From contig NZ_BBXC01000007.1 in the NCBI RefSeq assembly GCF_001570525.1, forward strand, positions 103,085 through 167,084: DNA of 64,000 bases, in the 5' to 3' direction. Both the position numbers and the translations under genes were made by a program. Positions within the stretch are counted from its first letter, which is position 1. The number at the start of each line of letters is the position of its first letter. Of this stretch, positions 11,314 to 21,500 are shown in pieces. Source of the stretch: Herbidospora sakaeratensis. GTDB lineage: Bacteria > Actinomycetota > Actinomycetes > Streptosporangiales > Streptosporangiaceae. The notes beneath the pieces were generated by a model. That model ran no database searches. It worked only from the letters and a program-made list of their open reading frames with translations, and had not been told where the DNA came from.

Positions 11314-11991
11314 GTGCCGGGTCTGGTCGTCGCCATGGACGGGCCTTCGGGGTCGGGCAAGTCGAGCGCGTCCCGCGGGGTGGCCCGCGCGCTGGGCCTG
11401 CGTTATCTCGACACGGGGGCGATGTACCGGGCGCTCACCTGGTGGGTGCTCGACCAGGGCATCGACCTGGCCGACGCCGAGACCATCGCGGCGCGGGCCG
11501 TCGAGCCGGTGCTGGAGATGTCCACCGACCCGGAGAACTCCGGCGTCACGATCGACGGGATCGACGTCAACGGCCCGATCCGGGAGGCGACCGTGACCGG
11601 CGCCGTCTCGGCCGTCGCCGCGGTCCCCGAGGTCCGGGCCCACCTGGTCGCCCTCCAGCGGGCGCTGATCGCCGCGACCCCCGAGGGCATGGTCGTCGAG
11701 GGCCGGGACATCGGCACCGTCGTCGCCCCCCACGCCCCCGTCAAGATCTACCTGACCGCCAGCGCCGAGGCCCGCGCGCGCCGGCGCAACGCCGAGCTGA
11801 CCGGGTCGACCGTCGAGGCGCAGGTGGCCGACATGGCCCGCCGCGACACGCTCGACTCCACCCGCAAGGCCGACCCGCTGACCATGGCCGCCGACGCGGT
11901 CGAGGTCGACACCACTGAGCTGGGGCTCGACGAGGTGATCGCCGAGATCCTGCGGCTCGTGAAGGAGCGCGCCCCGATCGAGGCGCGCTGA
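11314..11991 (+). CDS. cmk: cytidylate kinase
   Basis: A 225-residue CMP/dCMP kinase. The P-loop is [15 protein letters not shown] at residues 8-22, followed by [15 protein letters not shown], the insert domain with [11 protein letters not shown] and the ARRRNAEL lid. It phosphorylates CMP and dCMP with ATP. The start is GTG, eight bases after AGGGGAG; the open frame goes on upstream inside tyrA only as a shadow. It sits before der, the common actinobacterial order. Confidence 0.95.
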   Translation: MPGLVVAMDGPSGSGKSSASRGVARALGLRYLDTGAMYRALTWWVLDQGIDLADAETIAARAVEPVLEMSTDPENSGVTIDGIDVNGPIREATVTGAVSAVAAVPEVRAHLVALQRALIAATPEGMVVEGRDIGTVVAPHAPVKIYLTASAEARARRRNAELTGSTVEAQVADMARRDTLDSTRKADPLTMAADAVEVDTTELGLDEVIAEILRLVKERAPIEAR

Positions 11992-12007
11992 CAGGAGGAA
12001 TGCCGCG

Positions 12008-13414
12008 ATGAGCGCGGAGTACGACGACGACGGCTGGATCGAGGCCGAACTGGCCACCCTCGACGTCGAGGGAGGCCACGACGACGAGCCCGATTCGGGT
12101 CCGCTGCCCGTCGTGGCGGTGGTGGGTCGCCCCAACGTGGGCAAGTCGACCCTGGTCAACCGCATCATCGGCCGCCGGGAGGCGGTCGTCGAAGACGTCC
12201 CCGGCGTGACCCGCGACCGGGTCACCTACGACGCCAACTGGCGGGGCCGCCGGTTCACGCTGGTCGACACCGGCGGGTGGGACCCCGACGCCACCGGCAT
12301 GGCGCTGAAGATCGCCGAGCAGGCGCAGGTGGCGGCCGAGCTGGCCGACGTGATCCTGTTCGTGGTCGACGCCACGGTCGGCATCACCGACTCCGACGAG
12401 GCCGTCGGCGGGGTGCTCCGCAAGGCGGGCAAGCCGGTCGTGCTGGCCGCCAACAAGGTCGACAACGCCCTCCAGGAGCTGGAGGCCAACGAACTGTGGT
12501 CGCTCGGCCTCGGGCAGCCCTACCCGGTGTCGGCCCTGCACGGCCGCTCCAGCGGCGACCTGCTCGACGTGGTGCTCGACGCGCTGCCCGAGACCCCGCC
12601 GCTGAAGTTCGGCGAGCAGCGCGGCCCGCGCCGGGTGGCCCTGCTCGGCAAGCCCAACGTGGGCAAGTCGTCGCTGCTCAACCGGGTCGCCGGCGAGGAG
12701 CGGGTGCTGGTCGACCCGATGGCCGGCACCACCCGTGACCCGGTCGACGAGCTGATCGAGCTCGGCGGGGTGCCGTGGCGCTTCATCGACACCGCCGGCA
12801 TCCGGCGGCGCGACCGCGAGCTCAAGGGCGCCGACTTCTACGCCGCCATGCGCACCCGCGCGGCCCTGGAGCGGGCCGAGGTGGCGATCGTGCTGATCGA
12901 CGCCTCCGAGGTGCTGACCGAGCAGGACCTGCGCATCATCGGGCTGGTCATCGAGTCGGGCCGGGCCATGGTGGTGGCGTTCAACAAGTGGGACCTGGTC
13001 GACGAAGACCGGCGTTACTACCTGGAGAAGGAGATCGAGCGCCAGCTCGTCCGCACCCCGTGGGCGCTGCGGGTGAACATCTCCGCCAAGACCGGGCGTC
13101 ACGTCGAGAAGCTGGTCCCGGCGCTGGAGCGGGCGATCGACTCGTGGACGACCCGGGTGCCGACCGCCCGGCTCAACCAGTTCCTCACCGAGCTGGTGCA
13201 GGCGACGCCGCCGCCCGTGCGGGGCGGCAAGCAGCCAAAGATCCTGTTCGCGACGCAGGCCGCGACCGAGCCGCCGAAGTTCGTGTTGTTCACCTCCGGC
13301 TTCCTGGAGGAGACCTACCGGCGCTTCATCGAGCGGCGGCTGCGCGAGGAGTTCGGCTTCGAGGGCTCCCCGATCGAGGTCACCATGAAGATCAGGGAGA
13401 AGCGCAAGAAGTAG
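12008..13414 (+). CDS. der: ribosome biogenesis GTPase Der (EngA)
   Basis: A 468-residue protein with two tandem GTPase domains: G1 boxes GRPNVGKST (near residue 42) and GKPNVGKSS (near 217), G3 boxes DTGGWD and DTAGI, G4 boxes NKVD and NKWD. A C-terminal KH-like domain follows ([15 protein letters not shown]). It acts in 50S assembly. The N-terminal 35 residues are acidic. The AGGAGG-like ribosome site lies 10 bases before the ATG. A strong hairpin follows the stop. Confidence 0.96.
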   Translation: MSAEYDDDGWIEAELATLDVEGGHDDEPDSGPLPVVAVVGRPNVGKSTLVNRIIGRREAVVEDVPGVTRDRVTYDANWRGRRFTLVDTGGWDPDATGMALKIAEQAQVAAELADVILFVVDATVGITDSDEAVGGVLRKAGKPVVLAANKVDNALQELEANELWSLGLGQPYPVSALHGRSSGDLLDVVLDALPETPPLKFGEQRGPRRVALLGKPNVGKSSLLNRVAGEERVLVDPMAGTTRDPVDELIELGGVPWRFIDTAGIRRRDRELKGADFYAAMRTRAALERAEVAIVLIDASEVLTEQDLRIIGLVIESGRAMVVAFNKWDLVDEDRRYYLEKEIERQLVRTPWALRVNISAKTGRHVEKLVPALERAIDSWTTRVPTARLNQFLTELVQATPPPVRGGKQPKILFATQAATEPPKFVLFTSGFLEETYRRFIERRLREEFGFEGSPIEVTMKIREKRKK

Positions 13415-13423
13415 CACGTTCTC

Positions 13424-13453
13424 CACGGGCCGCGCCTCCGGGCGCGGCCCGTG
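13424..13453 (+). terminator. hairpin downstream of der
   Basis: A perfect 13-bp stem (CACGGGCCGCGCC paired with GGCGCGGCCCGTG) and a four-base TCCG loop begin 10 bases after the der stop. There is no T-run, as is common in high-GC actinobacteria. It probably ends the pyrG-der transcript. Confidence 0.75.
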
Positions 13454-13548
13454 GCGGTTCAGGCGCCTGTGATGGTGGTGCCAGCCCTACCATCGGTCGG
13501 GTGTACGCGGGATCGTGAGGAAAGCCGCCGATTTCTAAGTTGATGGGC

Positions 13549-14796
13549 ATGAGAACACATCTGCGCCGCCTGGCCGCCGACACCGGCTACCTGATGCTGG
13601 GCTTCCCCCTGGCGACGGTCGCGTTCTGCCTGATGGTCGCCGGACTCTCCGCCGGAGCCGGGACCGTCGTCGTCGGAGTCGGGGTGGCCGTCCTGGCGGT
13701 CACCCTGCTCATCGCCCGTCTGTTCGGCGACCTCGAACGGGGTCGCATCGCGCTGGTCCTGGAGCGGCCGGTGCAGCGTCCGCGTTATCCGGCGCCGCCG
13801 GTGGGCGCGGGCTGGGTCCGGCGGCTGGTCAACCCGATCATGACCCCCCAGTCCTGGCTCGACGTGCTGCACCAGGTGATCGTCTTCCCGATCGCGGTCG
13901 CGACGTTCTCGGTGACGATCGCGATGTGGGGGCTGGTGCTGGGCGGGGTGACCTATCCCATCTGGGGCTGGTTCACCAGCCAGATCCCCGGCAACGTCGA
14001 GCTGCCCGAACTGCTCGGCTTCAGCGGGACCTACCTGTCCAACACCCTGTTCTACGCGGTGCTGGGCGTGTTCGCGACGGTGGTGCTGTTCCCGGTCATC
14101 CGGTTCATGGCGACGCTCCAGGCCAACCTCGGCCGGACGCTGCTCAGCGGCATGGCCGAGCTGCAGGGCCGCATCGACGACCTCACCGAGGGCCGGCACG
14201 CCGCCGCCCACGCCGAAGCCGACGCGCTGCGCCGCCTGGAGCGGGACATCCACGACGGCCCGCAACAGCGGCTCGTCCACCTGGCGATGGAGTTGTCGCG
14301 GGCCCAGCGGCTGCTGGAGCGCGACGCGGTGGCCGCGTCGACGACGATCGGGCAGGCGATCACCGCCACCCGGGAGACGCTCGACGAGCTGCGGGCCCTG
14401 TCGCGGGGCATCGCCCCGCCGATCCTGGCCGACCGGGGGCTCAACCCGGCGCTGTCGGCGCTGGCGGCCCGCTGCACCGTGCCGGTCGAGCTCGACGTCC
14501 GGATCGAGGAGCGGTTCGCGGCGCTGGTCGAGAACACCGTCTACTTCGTCACCGCCGAGGCGCTCACCAACGTTGCCAAGCACAGCCGGGCCACCGTGTG
14601 CCGGGTCATGCTCGACCGCACGGGCGACTCGCTGCTGCTGACCATCGGCGACGACGGAGTCGGCGGCGCCCATGTCGCCAAGGGCCACGGGTTGTCCGGT
14701 CTGGCCGACCGGCTGCGCGCGGTCGACGGCGAGTTGTCCGTTCAGTCCCCCACCGGGGGGCCGACCCTGATCGTGGCGGAGGTTCCGTGCGGGTAG
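13549..14796 (+). CDS. sensor histidine kinase, HisKA_3 (NarL-partner) type
   Basis: About 415 residues. The N-terminal half has four hydrophobic segments (near 15-55, 110-140 and 170-195 of the protein) of the putative-sensor type. The phosphoacceptor His is in RDIHDGPQQRLVHLAMELSRAQ and a HATPase_c domain follows (VTAEALTNVAKHSRA; GDDGVGGAHVAKGHGLSGLADRL). The stimulus is unknown. Several in-frame starts lie together (TTG 13540, ATG 13543, ATG 13549) without a clear ribosome site, so the first residues are uncertain. It overlaps the response regulator by 10 bases. Confidence 0.9.
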   Translation: MRTHLRRLAADTGYLMLGFPLATVAFCLMVAGLSAGAGTVVVGVGVAVLAVTLLIARLFGDLERGRIALVLERPVQRPRYPAPPVGAGWVRRLVNPIMTPQSWLDVLHQVIVFPIAVATFSVTIAMWGLVLGGVTYPIWGWFTSQIPGNVELPELLGFSGTYLSNTLFYAVLGVFATVVLFPVIRFMATLQANLGRTLLSGMAELQGRIDDLTEGRHAAAHAEADALRRLERDIHDGPQQRLVHLAMELSRAQRLLERDAVAASTTIGQAITATRETLDELRALSRGIAPPILADRGLNPALSALAARCTVPVELDVRIEERFAALVENTVYFVTAEALTNVAKHSRATVCRVMLDRTGDSLLLTIGDDGVGGAHVAKGHGLSGLADRLRAVDGELSVQSPTGGPTLIVAEVPCG

Positions 14797-15434
14797 TGGT
14801 GGCCGACGACGCCGTGCTCATCCGGGAGGGTCTGGTACGCCTCCTCGAAGAGTTCGGTTGTGAGGTGGTCGCGACGGTGGGGACGGGCGATGAGCTCGTG
14901 TCCGCCGTCGCGGCGCATCGGCCTGACGTGTCCGTGGTCGACGTGCGCATGCCGCCGACCTTCACCGACGAGGGCCTGCGCGCCGCCGTGGCGGCCCGCA
15001 AGGAGGTGCCCGGGGCGCCGGTCCTCATCCTGTCGCAGTACGTCGAGGTCTCCTACGCCGACGACCTGCTCGCCGACGCCCGGGGCGGGGTCGGCTACCT
15101 GCTGAAAGACCGCGTGGTCGACGTCGAGGAGTTCATGGCCGGGCTGCGCGGCGTCGCCTCCGGCGGCACCGTCTTCGACCCGCAGGTGATCTCCCAGCTG
15201 ATGGTCCGGCGGCGGCGCGACGACCCGGTGGCCCTGCTGACGCCCCGGGAGCGCGAGGTGCTGGCCCTGATGGCCGAGGGCCGCTCCAACCCGGCGATCG
15301 GGCGTCACCTCGTGGTGAGCGAGGGCGCGGTGGAGAAGCACATCCGCTCGATCTTCGCCAAGCTCGGCCTGTACGCCGACGACGCCGACCAGCACCGCCG
15401 GGTGCTCGCGGTGCTGGCCTTCCTCCGTTCCTAG
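14787..15434 (+). CDS. LuxR/NarL-family response regulator
   Basis: A 215-residue response regulator. The receiver domain has the acidic pair VVVADD, the phosphoacceptor Asp in SVVDVRMPP near residue 53 and the conserved Lys in YLLKD. The C-terminal LuxR HTH reads LTPREREVLALMAEGRSNPAIG with VVSEGAVEKHIRSIFAKL. The start is a GTG inside the kinase gene with GGAGG at 14778-14782. Its TAG stop is shared, in the palindrome CTAG, with the stop of the convergent multicopper oxidase gene. Confidence 0.93.
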   Translation: MRVVVADDAVLIREGLVRLLEEFGCEVVATVGTGDELVSAVAAHRPDVSVVDVRMPPTFTDEGLRAAVAARKEVPGAPVLILSQYVEVSYADDLLADARGGVGYLLKDRVVDVEEFMAGLRGVASGGTVFDPQVISQLMVRRRRDDPVALLTPREREVLALMAEGRSNPAIGRHLVVSEGAVEKHIRSIFAKLGLYADDADQHRRVLAVLAFLRS

Positions 15435-17278
15435 GCCGGGTGGTTGCCCGCCGGGCCGCCGATGTCGAACGGGGTCGTGATCCCCTCGTACGCCAGATGG
15501 AACTCCATGCCCTGGACGGCGTGGGCCAGGTCGTGGCAGTGGGACATCCACAGGCCCGGGTTGTCGGCCGTCAGGGCCACCACCCAGACCTCGCCCGGTT
15601 CGACGTCGAAGGTGTCGACGAGCATGCCGTTGGCGGGCCGCCCGTCGCGTGACAGCACCTCGACGTGGTGGCCGTGGGGATGCATCGGGTGCAGGTCGCC
15701 CGACCGGTTCACAATCGTGATCTTGACCCGGTCGCCCTCGCGCACGACCGGCGTCGGGATGTTCGGATAGCCCTTCCCGTTGACCGTGTGGGCCAGCCTC
15801 GGCACCCCGCCGACCATGGCGAAGGTCTTGTCGAGCACCCAGACGATCTCCCGGTCGAACTCCTCCCGCAGGCCGGGCAGCGTGCCGTAGCGGGTGACGT
15901 CGAGCAGGTCGCCGGTCGCGGGCGCGGCCCGGCCGTTCAGGGCCAGGCCCGGATGGCCGTCGACGCTCAGCATGACCGGGCCGTCGGGCATCGTGAAGGT
16001 CAGGTCGTACCGGCCGCCGGCGGCGAGCTTGAGGCGGCGGTCGCGCAGCGGCGTGGCGCTGGCGACGTCGCGGGCGTCGACCGACCGCAACCGGAAGTCC
16101 ACGCCCGACAGGCCCAGGGTCACCGGCAGGCTGTTGGTGTCGGCGATGCGCAGCCGGACCGGCGTGCCGGGCGGGAGGTCGGCCGTGACCAGGCCGTCGG
16201 CGGGGGCCCGGTCGTCGAAGGAGAGGGTCTGGACGTCGCCGTAGGAATGGATCGCCACCGTGTGGTCGCCCTCGGCGGGGTCGACGATCAGCAGCCCGAA
16301 CAGGCCCTTGGCGACGGCGACGCTGGAGTTCTGGTGGGAGTGGTACCAGTACGTGCCGGGATCGTCGGCCCGGAAGCGGTAGACGTGCTCGCCGCCGGGT
16401 TTGACCGCGTCCTGGGTGACGCCGGGCACGCCGTCCTCACCGGCGGGCAGGTCGTAGCCGTGCCAGTGGATCGTCACGCCCTGGTCGCCGGGCAGTTCGT
16501 TGCGCAGCGTCACCTCGATCGTCTCGCCCTGCTTGACCCGCAGGGTCGGGCCGGGGTTCTGGCCGTTGAACGACCACGTCTCCACCCTCCGGCCGCCGAC
16601 GGTCAGGCTCGACGCCTTCGCCGTCAGGGTGTACCGGCGCGCGGCGGGGTCGGCCGGGCCGCGCAGGGAGGCCACCGATACGCCCTCGGCGGCGACGCCG
16701 TGGCCCGCGTGCATCGGCGGGCCCGAGAAGCTGCCGGTGATCGCCCACACGACGCCGGTCAGCGCCACCGCGAACCCGGCGATCCGCCACCGGTCGCCGC
16801 CCTTGCGGGCGACCAGCCGCCACGCCAGGGCCGCCGCGCCGCCCCCGACGAGCATCACGACCAGCGCCGACGACAGGGTCACCGGGTAGGAGACGAGCAC
16901 GTCGCAGGCCAGCCCGGCGACCGCGCCGATCGCGGTCAGGATCAGCGGGTAGGCCCGTCTCGGGTCCCGGTCACGCCGCAGCAGCGCCGGGACGGTGGTC
17001 GTGAGGGCGTACACCATCGGGACCAGCAGCAGCGGCAGGGCCAGCAGCACCTTCTCGGCGGCGAACCACCACCCCGCCTCCAGGAGCCGCACGGTCAGCG
17101 CCACCCGCAGCCCGCTCACGACGACCGCCCCGGCGCTCAGCGCCAGGGCGGCCAGGTGGAACCGAGGGTCGTGCGGCGGCCGGAACGCCGCGACGGCGAA
17201 CCCGGCCGCGGCGGGCCACAACACGGCGGCGACGACCAGGACGATCTGGTCGAGGCCGCCGGCGAGCGCGGTGGTCAC
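15431..17278 (-). CDS. membrane-anchored multicopper oxidase
   Basis: A 615-residue protein. The first 200 residues hold about six transmembrane segments; the extracytoplasmic part is a cupredoxin-type multicopper oxidase. Copper-binding motifs are in order: TIHWHGYDLPAGEDG, TYWYHSHQNS, LHPMHPHGHHVEVL and SHCHDLAHAVQGMEFHL, the last with the type 1 Cys, His and axial Met. All expected ligands are present. It may oxidise Cu(I), Mn or phenolics; the substrate is not evident. It follows the DUF6220 gene with a four-base overlap, so the two are one operon. Confidence 0.9.
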   Translation of the reverse strand: MTTALAGGLDQIVLVVAAVLWPAAAGFAVAAFRPPHDPRFHLAALALSAGAVVVSGLRVALTVRLLEAGWWFAAEKVLLALPLLLVPMVYALTTTVPALLRRDRDPRRAYPLILTAIGAVAGLACDVLVSYPVTLSSALVVMLVGGGAAALAWRLVARKGGDRWRIAGFAVALTGVVWAITGSFSGPPMHAGHGVAAEGVSVASLRGPADPAARRYTLTAKASSLTVGGRRVETWSFNGQNPGPTLRVKQGETIEVTLRNELPGDQGVTIHWHGYDLPAGEDGVPGVTQDAVKPGGEHVYRFRADDPGTYWYHSHQNSSVAVAKGLFGLLIVDPAEGDHTVAIHSYGDVQTLSFDDRAPADGLVTADLPPGTPVRLRIADTNSLPVTLGLSGVDFRLRSVDARDVASATPLRDRRLKLAAGGRYDLTFTMPDGPVMLSVDGHPGLALNGRAAPATGDLLDVTRYGTLPGLREEFDREIVWVLDKTFAMVGGVPRLAHTVNGKGYPNIPTPVVREGDRVKITIVNRSGDLHPMHPHGHHVEVLSRDGRPANGMLVDTFDVEPGEVWVVALTADNPGLWMSHCHDLAHAVQGMEFHLAYEGITTPFDIGGPAGNHPA

Positions 17279-17727
17279 GCGACGGCGGCCTGGGGCGCGG
17301 GCGCCGCGGCCCTGGTCAGGTCACGGGCCTTCTTCATCAGCACGACCGACGCCCACAGGATCGCCACGCCGTCGAGGGCGTGGAAGCCGAGCACGACCAG
17401 GCTCGCGGTGGTGGTCGTGTCCGTTCCGGCGCCCGCCAGCCCGGCCAGCTCGAAGATCACGAACAGCTGCACGACGACCAGCAGCAGCGGCGTGATCGAC
17501 AGCAGGATGAGCCGCCCCCCGGCCTTCGCGACGGCGGCCACGATCGTGGTCAGGATCGACAGGAGCGGCAGGACCATCGTGCCGTTGAGGATGTGCGGCA
17601 TGATCGCGGCGTCCTCCGCGCCGAAGGCGGGCGCGGGCCGCTCGAAGGCGCCGAACGTGGCGAAGTAGAACTGGGCGATCACGGAGATGAACATGATCAC
17701 CGTGAACCCGAAGAAGACCTTACGCAT
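17275..17727 (-). CDS. DUF6220 family four-helix membrane protein
   Basis: A 150-residue protein of four transmembrane helices, starting MRKVFFGFTVIMFISVIAQFY and with FGAFERPAP after the first helix, as I remember for DUF6220 proteins. The function is unknown. It lies directly before the multicopper oxidase with a four-base overlap and may form a membrane complex with its helices; that is inference from context. Confidence 0.7.
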   Translation of the reverse strand: MRKVFFGFTVIMFISVIAQFYFATFGAFERPAPAFGAEDAAIMPHILNGTMVLPLLSILTTIVAAVAKAGGRLILLSITPLLLVVVQLFVIFELAGLAGAGTDTTTTASLVVLGFHALDGVAILWASVVLMKKARDLTRAAAPAPQAAVA

Positions 17728-17874
17728 GTGGGATCCCCCAGACAGAGTGGTGTCGCTGGCGCCAACTGTGGGCCAAGGGGTGTCCCGAGCACATGGGACC
17801 GGCGTCCTGAACGCCCGGGATCGCGCCCCCTTGCGATGGTCGCCCCGCTCTGTCGAGGTGGCTTGAGTATCCCC

Positions 17875-19377
17875 CTACTCCATGGCGAGCGCCACCACGG
17901 CCCCGATGCCGCAGAGCACCGCGGTGATGAGGAAGATCTCGGAGTACTCGGTGTGCAGGGCCGCCTGCACCGCCTGGGTGTAGACGTCGAGCTGCTTTTG
18001 GTACGTCTCGGGCGACACCCCGAACGGCAGAGGGGTGTCGAGGTCGGCGGTGAGGGTCTGGAACCGGTGGAACCCGTAGGCCGACAGCGCCGCCACCCCG
18101 AGCAGCATGCCCATCATGCGGGCCACCACGACGGCGGCCGAGGCGACGCCGTGCTGCGCGGCCGGGATGGTCTTCAGGACGGCCGAGCTGACCGGCGCGA
18201 TGACCAGGCCCAGCCCGAGCCCGGCGACGACGAGGTCGACGTCCATCGACAACCCGCCCGGCGCCACCGGCCACCGGCTGATCAGCACGTAGCCGGCGGT
18301 CGCCACGACCATGCCCGCCACGGTGACCGGCCGTTCGCCGAACCGGCGCGCCAGCGCGCCCCCGGCGAACGCGGCGACGGCGAGCGCGACCAGGAACCGC
18401 GTGAGCACCAGCGCCCCGCCGGTCGCGTCGGTGCCGAGCAACGTCTGGGCCACCAGCTGCACGTCGACCAGCGTGACCAGCAGCGCCGCCCCGGCCAGGA
18501 AGCTGACCGTCAGCGTGGCGAACACCGGCCGTTTGGGGATGCCGGTGAGGTCGAGGATGCGGGTCCGGGTGCGCAGCTCCCAGACGACGAACACGACCAG
18601 GACGACCGCCCCCGCGATCACCGCCGGGACGCCCCACGAGGGGAGGACCTGCTTGTCGGGCTCGGGGTTGTAGAGCCCGGCGACGAGCAGCCCCAGCCCC
18701 AGGGCCAGCAGCACCCCGCCCGGCACGTCGACCCTGGTGGCGGTCCGGGTTCCGGCCGGGACGTAGCGGTGCACCGCCACCGCCGCCAGCGCGGTCAGCG
18801 GGAGGTTGATCCAGAAGATGGTGCGCCAGCCGTCGAGGAAACCGACCTGCACGAGCGCCAGCCCCGCGCCGTAGAGCGGACCCAGGACCGCGCCGAGCTC
18901 TTGCGCCGCCCCGACCGCGCCCAGGGCGGTGGGCCGCCTGCGGACGTCCCACAGGTCGCCGATGAGGGCCATGGTGATCGGCAGCAGCGCGCCGCCCGCG
19001 ATGCCCTGGATCGCCCGCCCGGCGGTCAGCAGGGGGATCGAGGCGGCCAGCGCCGTGATCAGCGACCCGAGGGCGAACCCGGCCAGGCAGACCTGGATGA
19101 CCGCCCGCCGCCCGAACCGGTCGGAGAACTGCCCGAGCAGGGGCATCGCGGCGACGTAGCCGAGCAGGAACCCGGTGACCACCGGCGTGACCCGCTCCAG
19201 CCGGTTGACCGGCACGTTCGCCGACGCCGCGATGTCGACCAGGACGGTGACGACAACATAGGCGTCGAGCGCCGCCAGCAGCACGGCCGCGCCGGTGACC
19301 CCGAGCACGACGCGCCGGTTCGACCGTGCCGCCACGACCCGGGGCTCCTGCTCCACGGACTCCACGGGAGACTCCAC
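17875..19377 (-). CDS. MFS transporter, DHA2 (14-TM) drug efflux type
   Basis: A 500-residue major facilitator protein with about 14 hydrophobic segments. The motif between helices 2 and 3 is [15 protein letters not shown] and the antiporter-type stretch [20 protein letters not shown] lies in helix 5. DHA2 members export drugs or metabolites by proton antiport; no substrate can be assigned. It starts just after the lipoprotein gene (four bases between), so both could be co-transcribed. The 147 bases that follow its stop up to the DUF6220 start hold nothing I recognise. Confidence 0.88.
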   Translation of the reverse strand: MESPVESVEQEPRVVAARSNRRVVLGVTGAAVLLAALDAYVVVTVLVDIAASANVPVNRLERVTPVVTGFLLGYVAAMPLLGQFSDRFGRRAVIQVCLAGFALGSLITALAASIPLLTAGRAIQGIAGGALLPITMALIGDLWDVRRRPTALGAVGAAQELGAVLGPLYGAGLALVQVGFLDGWRTIFWINLPLTALAAVAVHRYVPAGTRTATRVDVPGGVLLALGLGLLVAGLYNPEPDKQVLPSWGVPAVIAGAVVLVVFVVWELRTRTRILDLTGIPKRPVFATLTVSFLAGAALLVTLVDVQLVAQTLLGTDATGGALVLTRFLVALAVAAFAGGALARRFGERPVTVAGMVVATAGYVLISRWPVAPGGLSMDVDLVVAGLGLGLVIAPVSSAVLKTIPAAQHGVASAAVVVARMMGMLLGVAALSAYGFHRFQTLTADLDTPLPFGVSPETYQKQLDVYTQAVQAALHTEYSEIFLITAVLCGIGAVVALAME

Positions 19378-19381
19378 GGGG

Positions 19382-20020
19382 TCAGACCGCCGGGGCTTCG
19401 ATCGTCACCGGGGCGTCGTAGTCGGTGAGGGCCACCTTGACCGTGCCGCCGTTCAGCGGCAGGTCGATGGCCGTCACGCGGCTGGTCGCCTTGTCGATCA
19501 TCAGGGTGCCGGGCTGGTCGCCCGTCACGCCCGGCACGATCTTCTTCAGCGGGTCGCCCGGCAGGGTCACCTTGACCGTGTAGACGCCGTTTTGCTCGCC
19601 CTCGATCGTCGCGCCCTTCGCCGACGACAGCAGGGTCGGCACCGCCGTCACCACCGCGCTCGGGTCGTAGAGCGCCGCCAGCTGGGCCCGGGACATCGAC
19701 TTCTGGAAGCCGCCCGTCGGGCCCTTGATGTAGACGGCGTCGCCGGCCAGGACGAACTCCAGCTCCTGGAGCGCGCCGATCATGATCTGGAGCTTGCCCT
19801 TGGCGTCGCCCTCGCGGGTCAGGTCGCCCTCGGCGGTCTTCACGGGGATCGGCGGGTTGCCCTCGGTCGTCAGGGAGAAGGCCACCGTCTTGACGGCCCC
19901 CATGGCCGCCGCCGACTTCTTCAGGACGTCGGGCGCCGCCGGGAGGCCGCCTTCGGTCGTCGCGGAGGAGCAGGCCGTGACAAAGGCCACCAAGGCCGCC
20001 AAGCACAGGATTCTTCTCAC
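19382..20020 (-). CDS. LppX/LprAFG-like lipoprotein
   Basis: A 212-residue lipoprotein. From a GTG start, a short signal peptide ([20 protein letters not shown]) ends in the lipobox VTAC. The mature part begins with a [21 protein letters not shown] segment, then [18 protein letters not shown] and a C-terminal [10 protein letters not shown] strand, the pattern of LolA-like/LppX_LprAFG proteins that carry lipids or glycolipids in mycobacteria. It is next to the MFS gene; in mycobacteria the LprG lipoprotein is linked to the MFS transporter Rv1410c, so this pair may be functionally similar (inference). Confidence 0.82.
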   Translation of the reverse strand: MRRILCLAALVAFVTACSSATTEGGLPAAPDVLKKSAAAMGAVKTVAFSLTTEGNPPIPVKTAEGDLTREGDAKGKLQIMIGALQELEFVLAGDAVYIKGPTGGFQKSMSRAQLAALYDPSAVVTAVPTLLSSAKGATIEGEQNGVYTVKVTLPGDPLKKIVPGVTGDQPGTLMIDKATSRVTAIDLPLNGGTVKVALTDYDAPVTIEAPAV

Positions 20021-20045
20021 GCCAGGGATGCTAGCCGCCCGGGCG

Positions 20046-20501
20046 CTACCTCCCCTGGAGATGTGCCACGACGGGTGTGTAGATCTCTTCGACCTTCTGG
20101 ATCTGTTCGGGATCGAGCAGGTCGATGAAGTGGGCGCGCACCCCGGCCACGTGGTCGGGGGCCACCCGCTCGATCGTGTGGTAGCCGAGAGAGGTGAGCA
20201 CCGCGAACGTTCCACGGCGGTCGTCTTCGCACAGTTCCCTGCTCACCAGGCCCGCCTGCTCCATGCGGGAGATCTGGTGGGACAGGCGGCTGCGCGACTG
20301 GACGGTCGCGTCGGCCAGGTCGCTCATCCGCATGCGGTGGTCGGGGCTCTCCGACAGGTTGACCAGGATCTCGTAGTCGTTGAACGACAGCCCGTGTTCC
20401 TGCAACTCGCGGTCGAGGCGGTGGGTGAGGAGCCGGTGGGCCGTGAGATGGGCCCTCCAGGCTCTCTGCTCGTCGGCCGTCAGCCAGCGGGGGTCTGCCA
20501 T
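20046..20501 (-). CDS. MarR family transcriptional regulator
   Basis: A 151-residue winged-helix regulator. The domain is SFNDYEILVNLSESPDHRMRMSDLADATVQSRSRLSHQI with the beta-wing SRELCEDDRRGTFAVLT, both typical of MarR. It faces the divergent CDF transporter gene across 51 bases, and lies upstream of the lipoprotein-MFS genes on the same strand. It may regulate either; no clear inverted repeat is seen in the short gap. Confidence 0.88.
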   Translation of the reverse strand: MADPRWLTADEQRAWRAHLTAHRLLTHRLDRELQEHGLSFNDYEILVNLSESPDHRMRMSDLADATVQSRSRLSHQISRMEQAGLVSRELCEDDRRGTFAVLTSLGYHTIERVAPDHVAGVRAHFIDLLDPEQIQKVEEIYTPVVAHLQGR

Positions 20502-20552
20502 CCCACCAGTCTAAAGATCGTCTGTCACGGTCGTACACGCGAGCATGACACG

Positions 20553-21500
20553 ATGTCGAACATGAACGACAAAACCGATGGCGGTGACTCCCTCCTTACG
20601 GTCATCGTCGCAGGTGGGGCCAATCTCGCCATCGCGGTCGCCAAGTTGGTGGCGGGGTTGGTGAGCGGCTCGGCGTCCATGTTGTCGGAGGCCGCGCACA
20701 GCGCCGCCGACACGGTGACCGAGGTTCTGCTCTTCACCGCGATCAAACGCGGCGAGCGGCCCGCCGACCGGCGCCACCCCCTCGGCTACGGCAACGCCGC
20801 GTTCCTGTGGGCGCTGATCGCGGCCTGCTTCACCCTGGTGGTCGGGGCCGGGTTCTCCGTCACCCACGGGTTCCACACGATCTTCGACGGCGAGGAGCTG
20901 ACCGACTTCACCGTCTCCTACGTCGTGCTCGCGGTCTCGTTCGCGCTCGAGAGCGTCTCGATGTTCCAGGGGCTGCGGCAACTGCGCCAGTCGGCCACCC
21001 GGTGGGAGACGCGGCCGTTCGCGCTGCTCAGACGCACCTCCGACACCATGCTGAAGGCCGTCGTCCTGGAGGACAGCGCGGCGCTGGCCGGCATCCTGAT
21101 CGCGTTCGGCGGGCTCGGCCTGACCCAGCTCACCGGCAACACCGCGTGGGACGGCGCGGGGTCGGTCGCGATCGGCCTGCTGCTGCTGTTCGTGGCGGTC
21201 ACCCTGATCAGGGCCAACGCCAGCCTGCTGCTCAACCGGTCGGCCTCGCCCGGCCTGGAGCGCCGGATCCTCGCCCATCTCCAGGCGTTTCCCGAGGTCG
21301 AGCGGGTGGTCGAGCTGCTGACCGTCGTCATCGGGCCCAACCGGATGCTGGTCGCGGCGCGCATCGACTTCGTCGACGAGGCGACCGGGGCCGCGCTCGA
21401 AGCGGCCTCGGCCGAGGTCGAGCGGCGGTTGCGGCGGGAGTTCCCGGAGATCCGCGAGGTGTTCCTCGATCCGACCTCCTCGGCCGAAGACCGGTTCTAG
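20553..21500 (+). CDS. cation diffusion facilitator (CDF) transporter
   Basis: A 315-residue CDF protein. Helix 2 contains SMLSEAAHSAADTVTEVLLF, where the HxxxD-type metal site of Zn/Fe/Mn efflux proteins is found, and RRHPLGYGNAAFLW follows. Five or six helices precede a C-terminal cytosolic domain. The start could be ATG 20553 or ATG 20562; no good ribosome site is present for either. The TAG stop is shared in CTAG with the convergent PPTase gene. Confidence 0.9.
   Translation: MSNMNDKTDGGDSLLTVIVAGGANLAIAVAKLVAGLVSGSASMLSEAAHSAADTVTEVLLFTAIKRGERPADRRHPLGYGNAAFLWALIAACFTLVVGAGFSVTHGFHTIFDGEELTDFTVSYVVLAVSFALESVSMFQGLRQLRQSATRWETRPFALLRRTSDTMLKAVVLEDSAALAGILIAFGGLGLTQLTGNTAWDGAGSVAIGLLLLFVAVTLIRANASLLLNRSASPGLERRILAHLQAFPEVERVVELLTVVIGPNRMLVAARIDFVDEATGAALEAASAEVERRLRREFPEIREVFLDPTSSAEDRF

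Noticed and set aside
13926-14786. long upstream extension of the response regulator
   Set aside because: The frame upstream of GTG 14787 overlaps the kinase gene and has no ribosome site; GGAGG fits the internal GTG.
15665-17668. 667-residue plus-strand frame over the multicopper oxidase
   Set aside because: Antisense shadow; the minus-strand frame has all copper-binding motifs.
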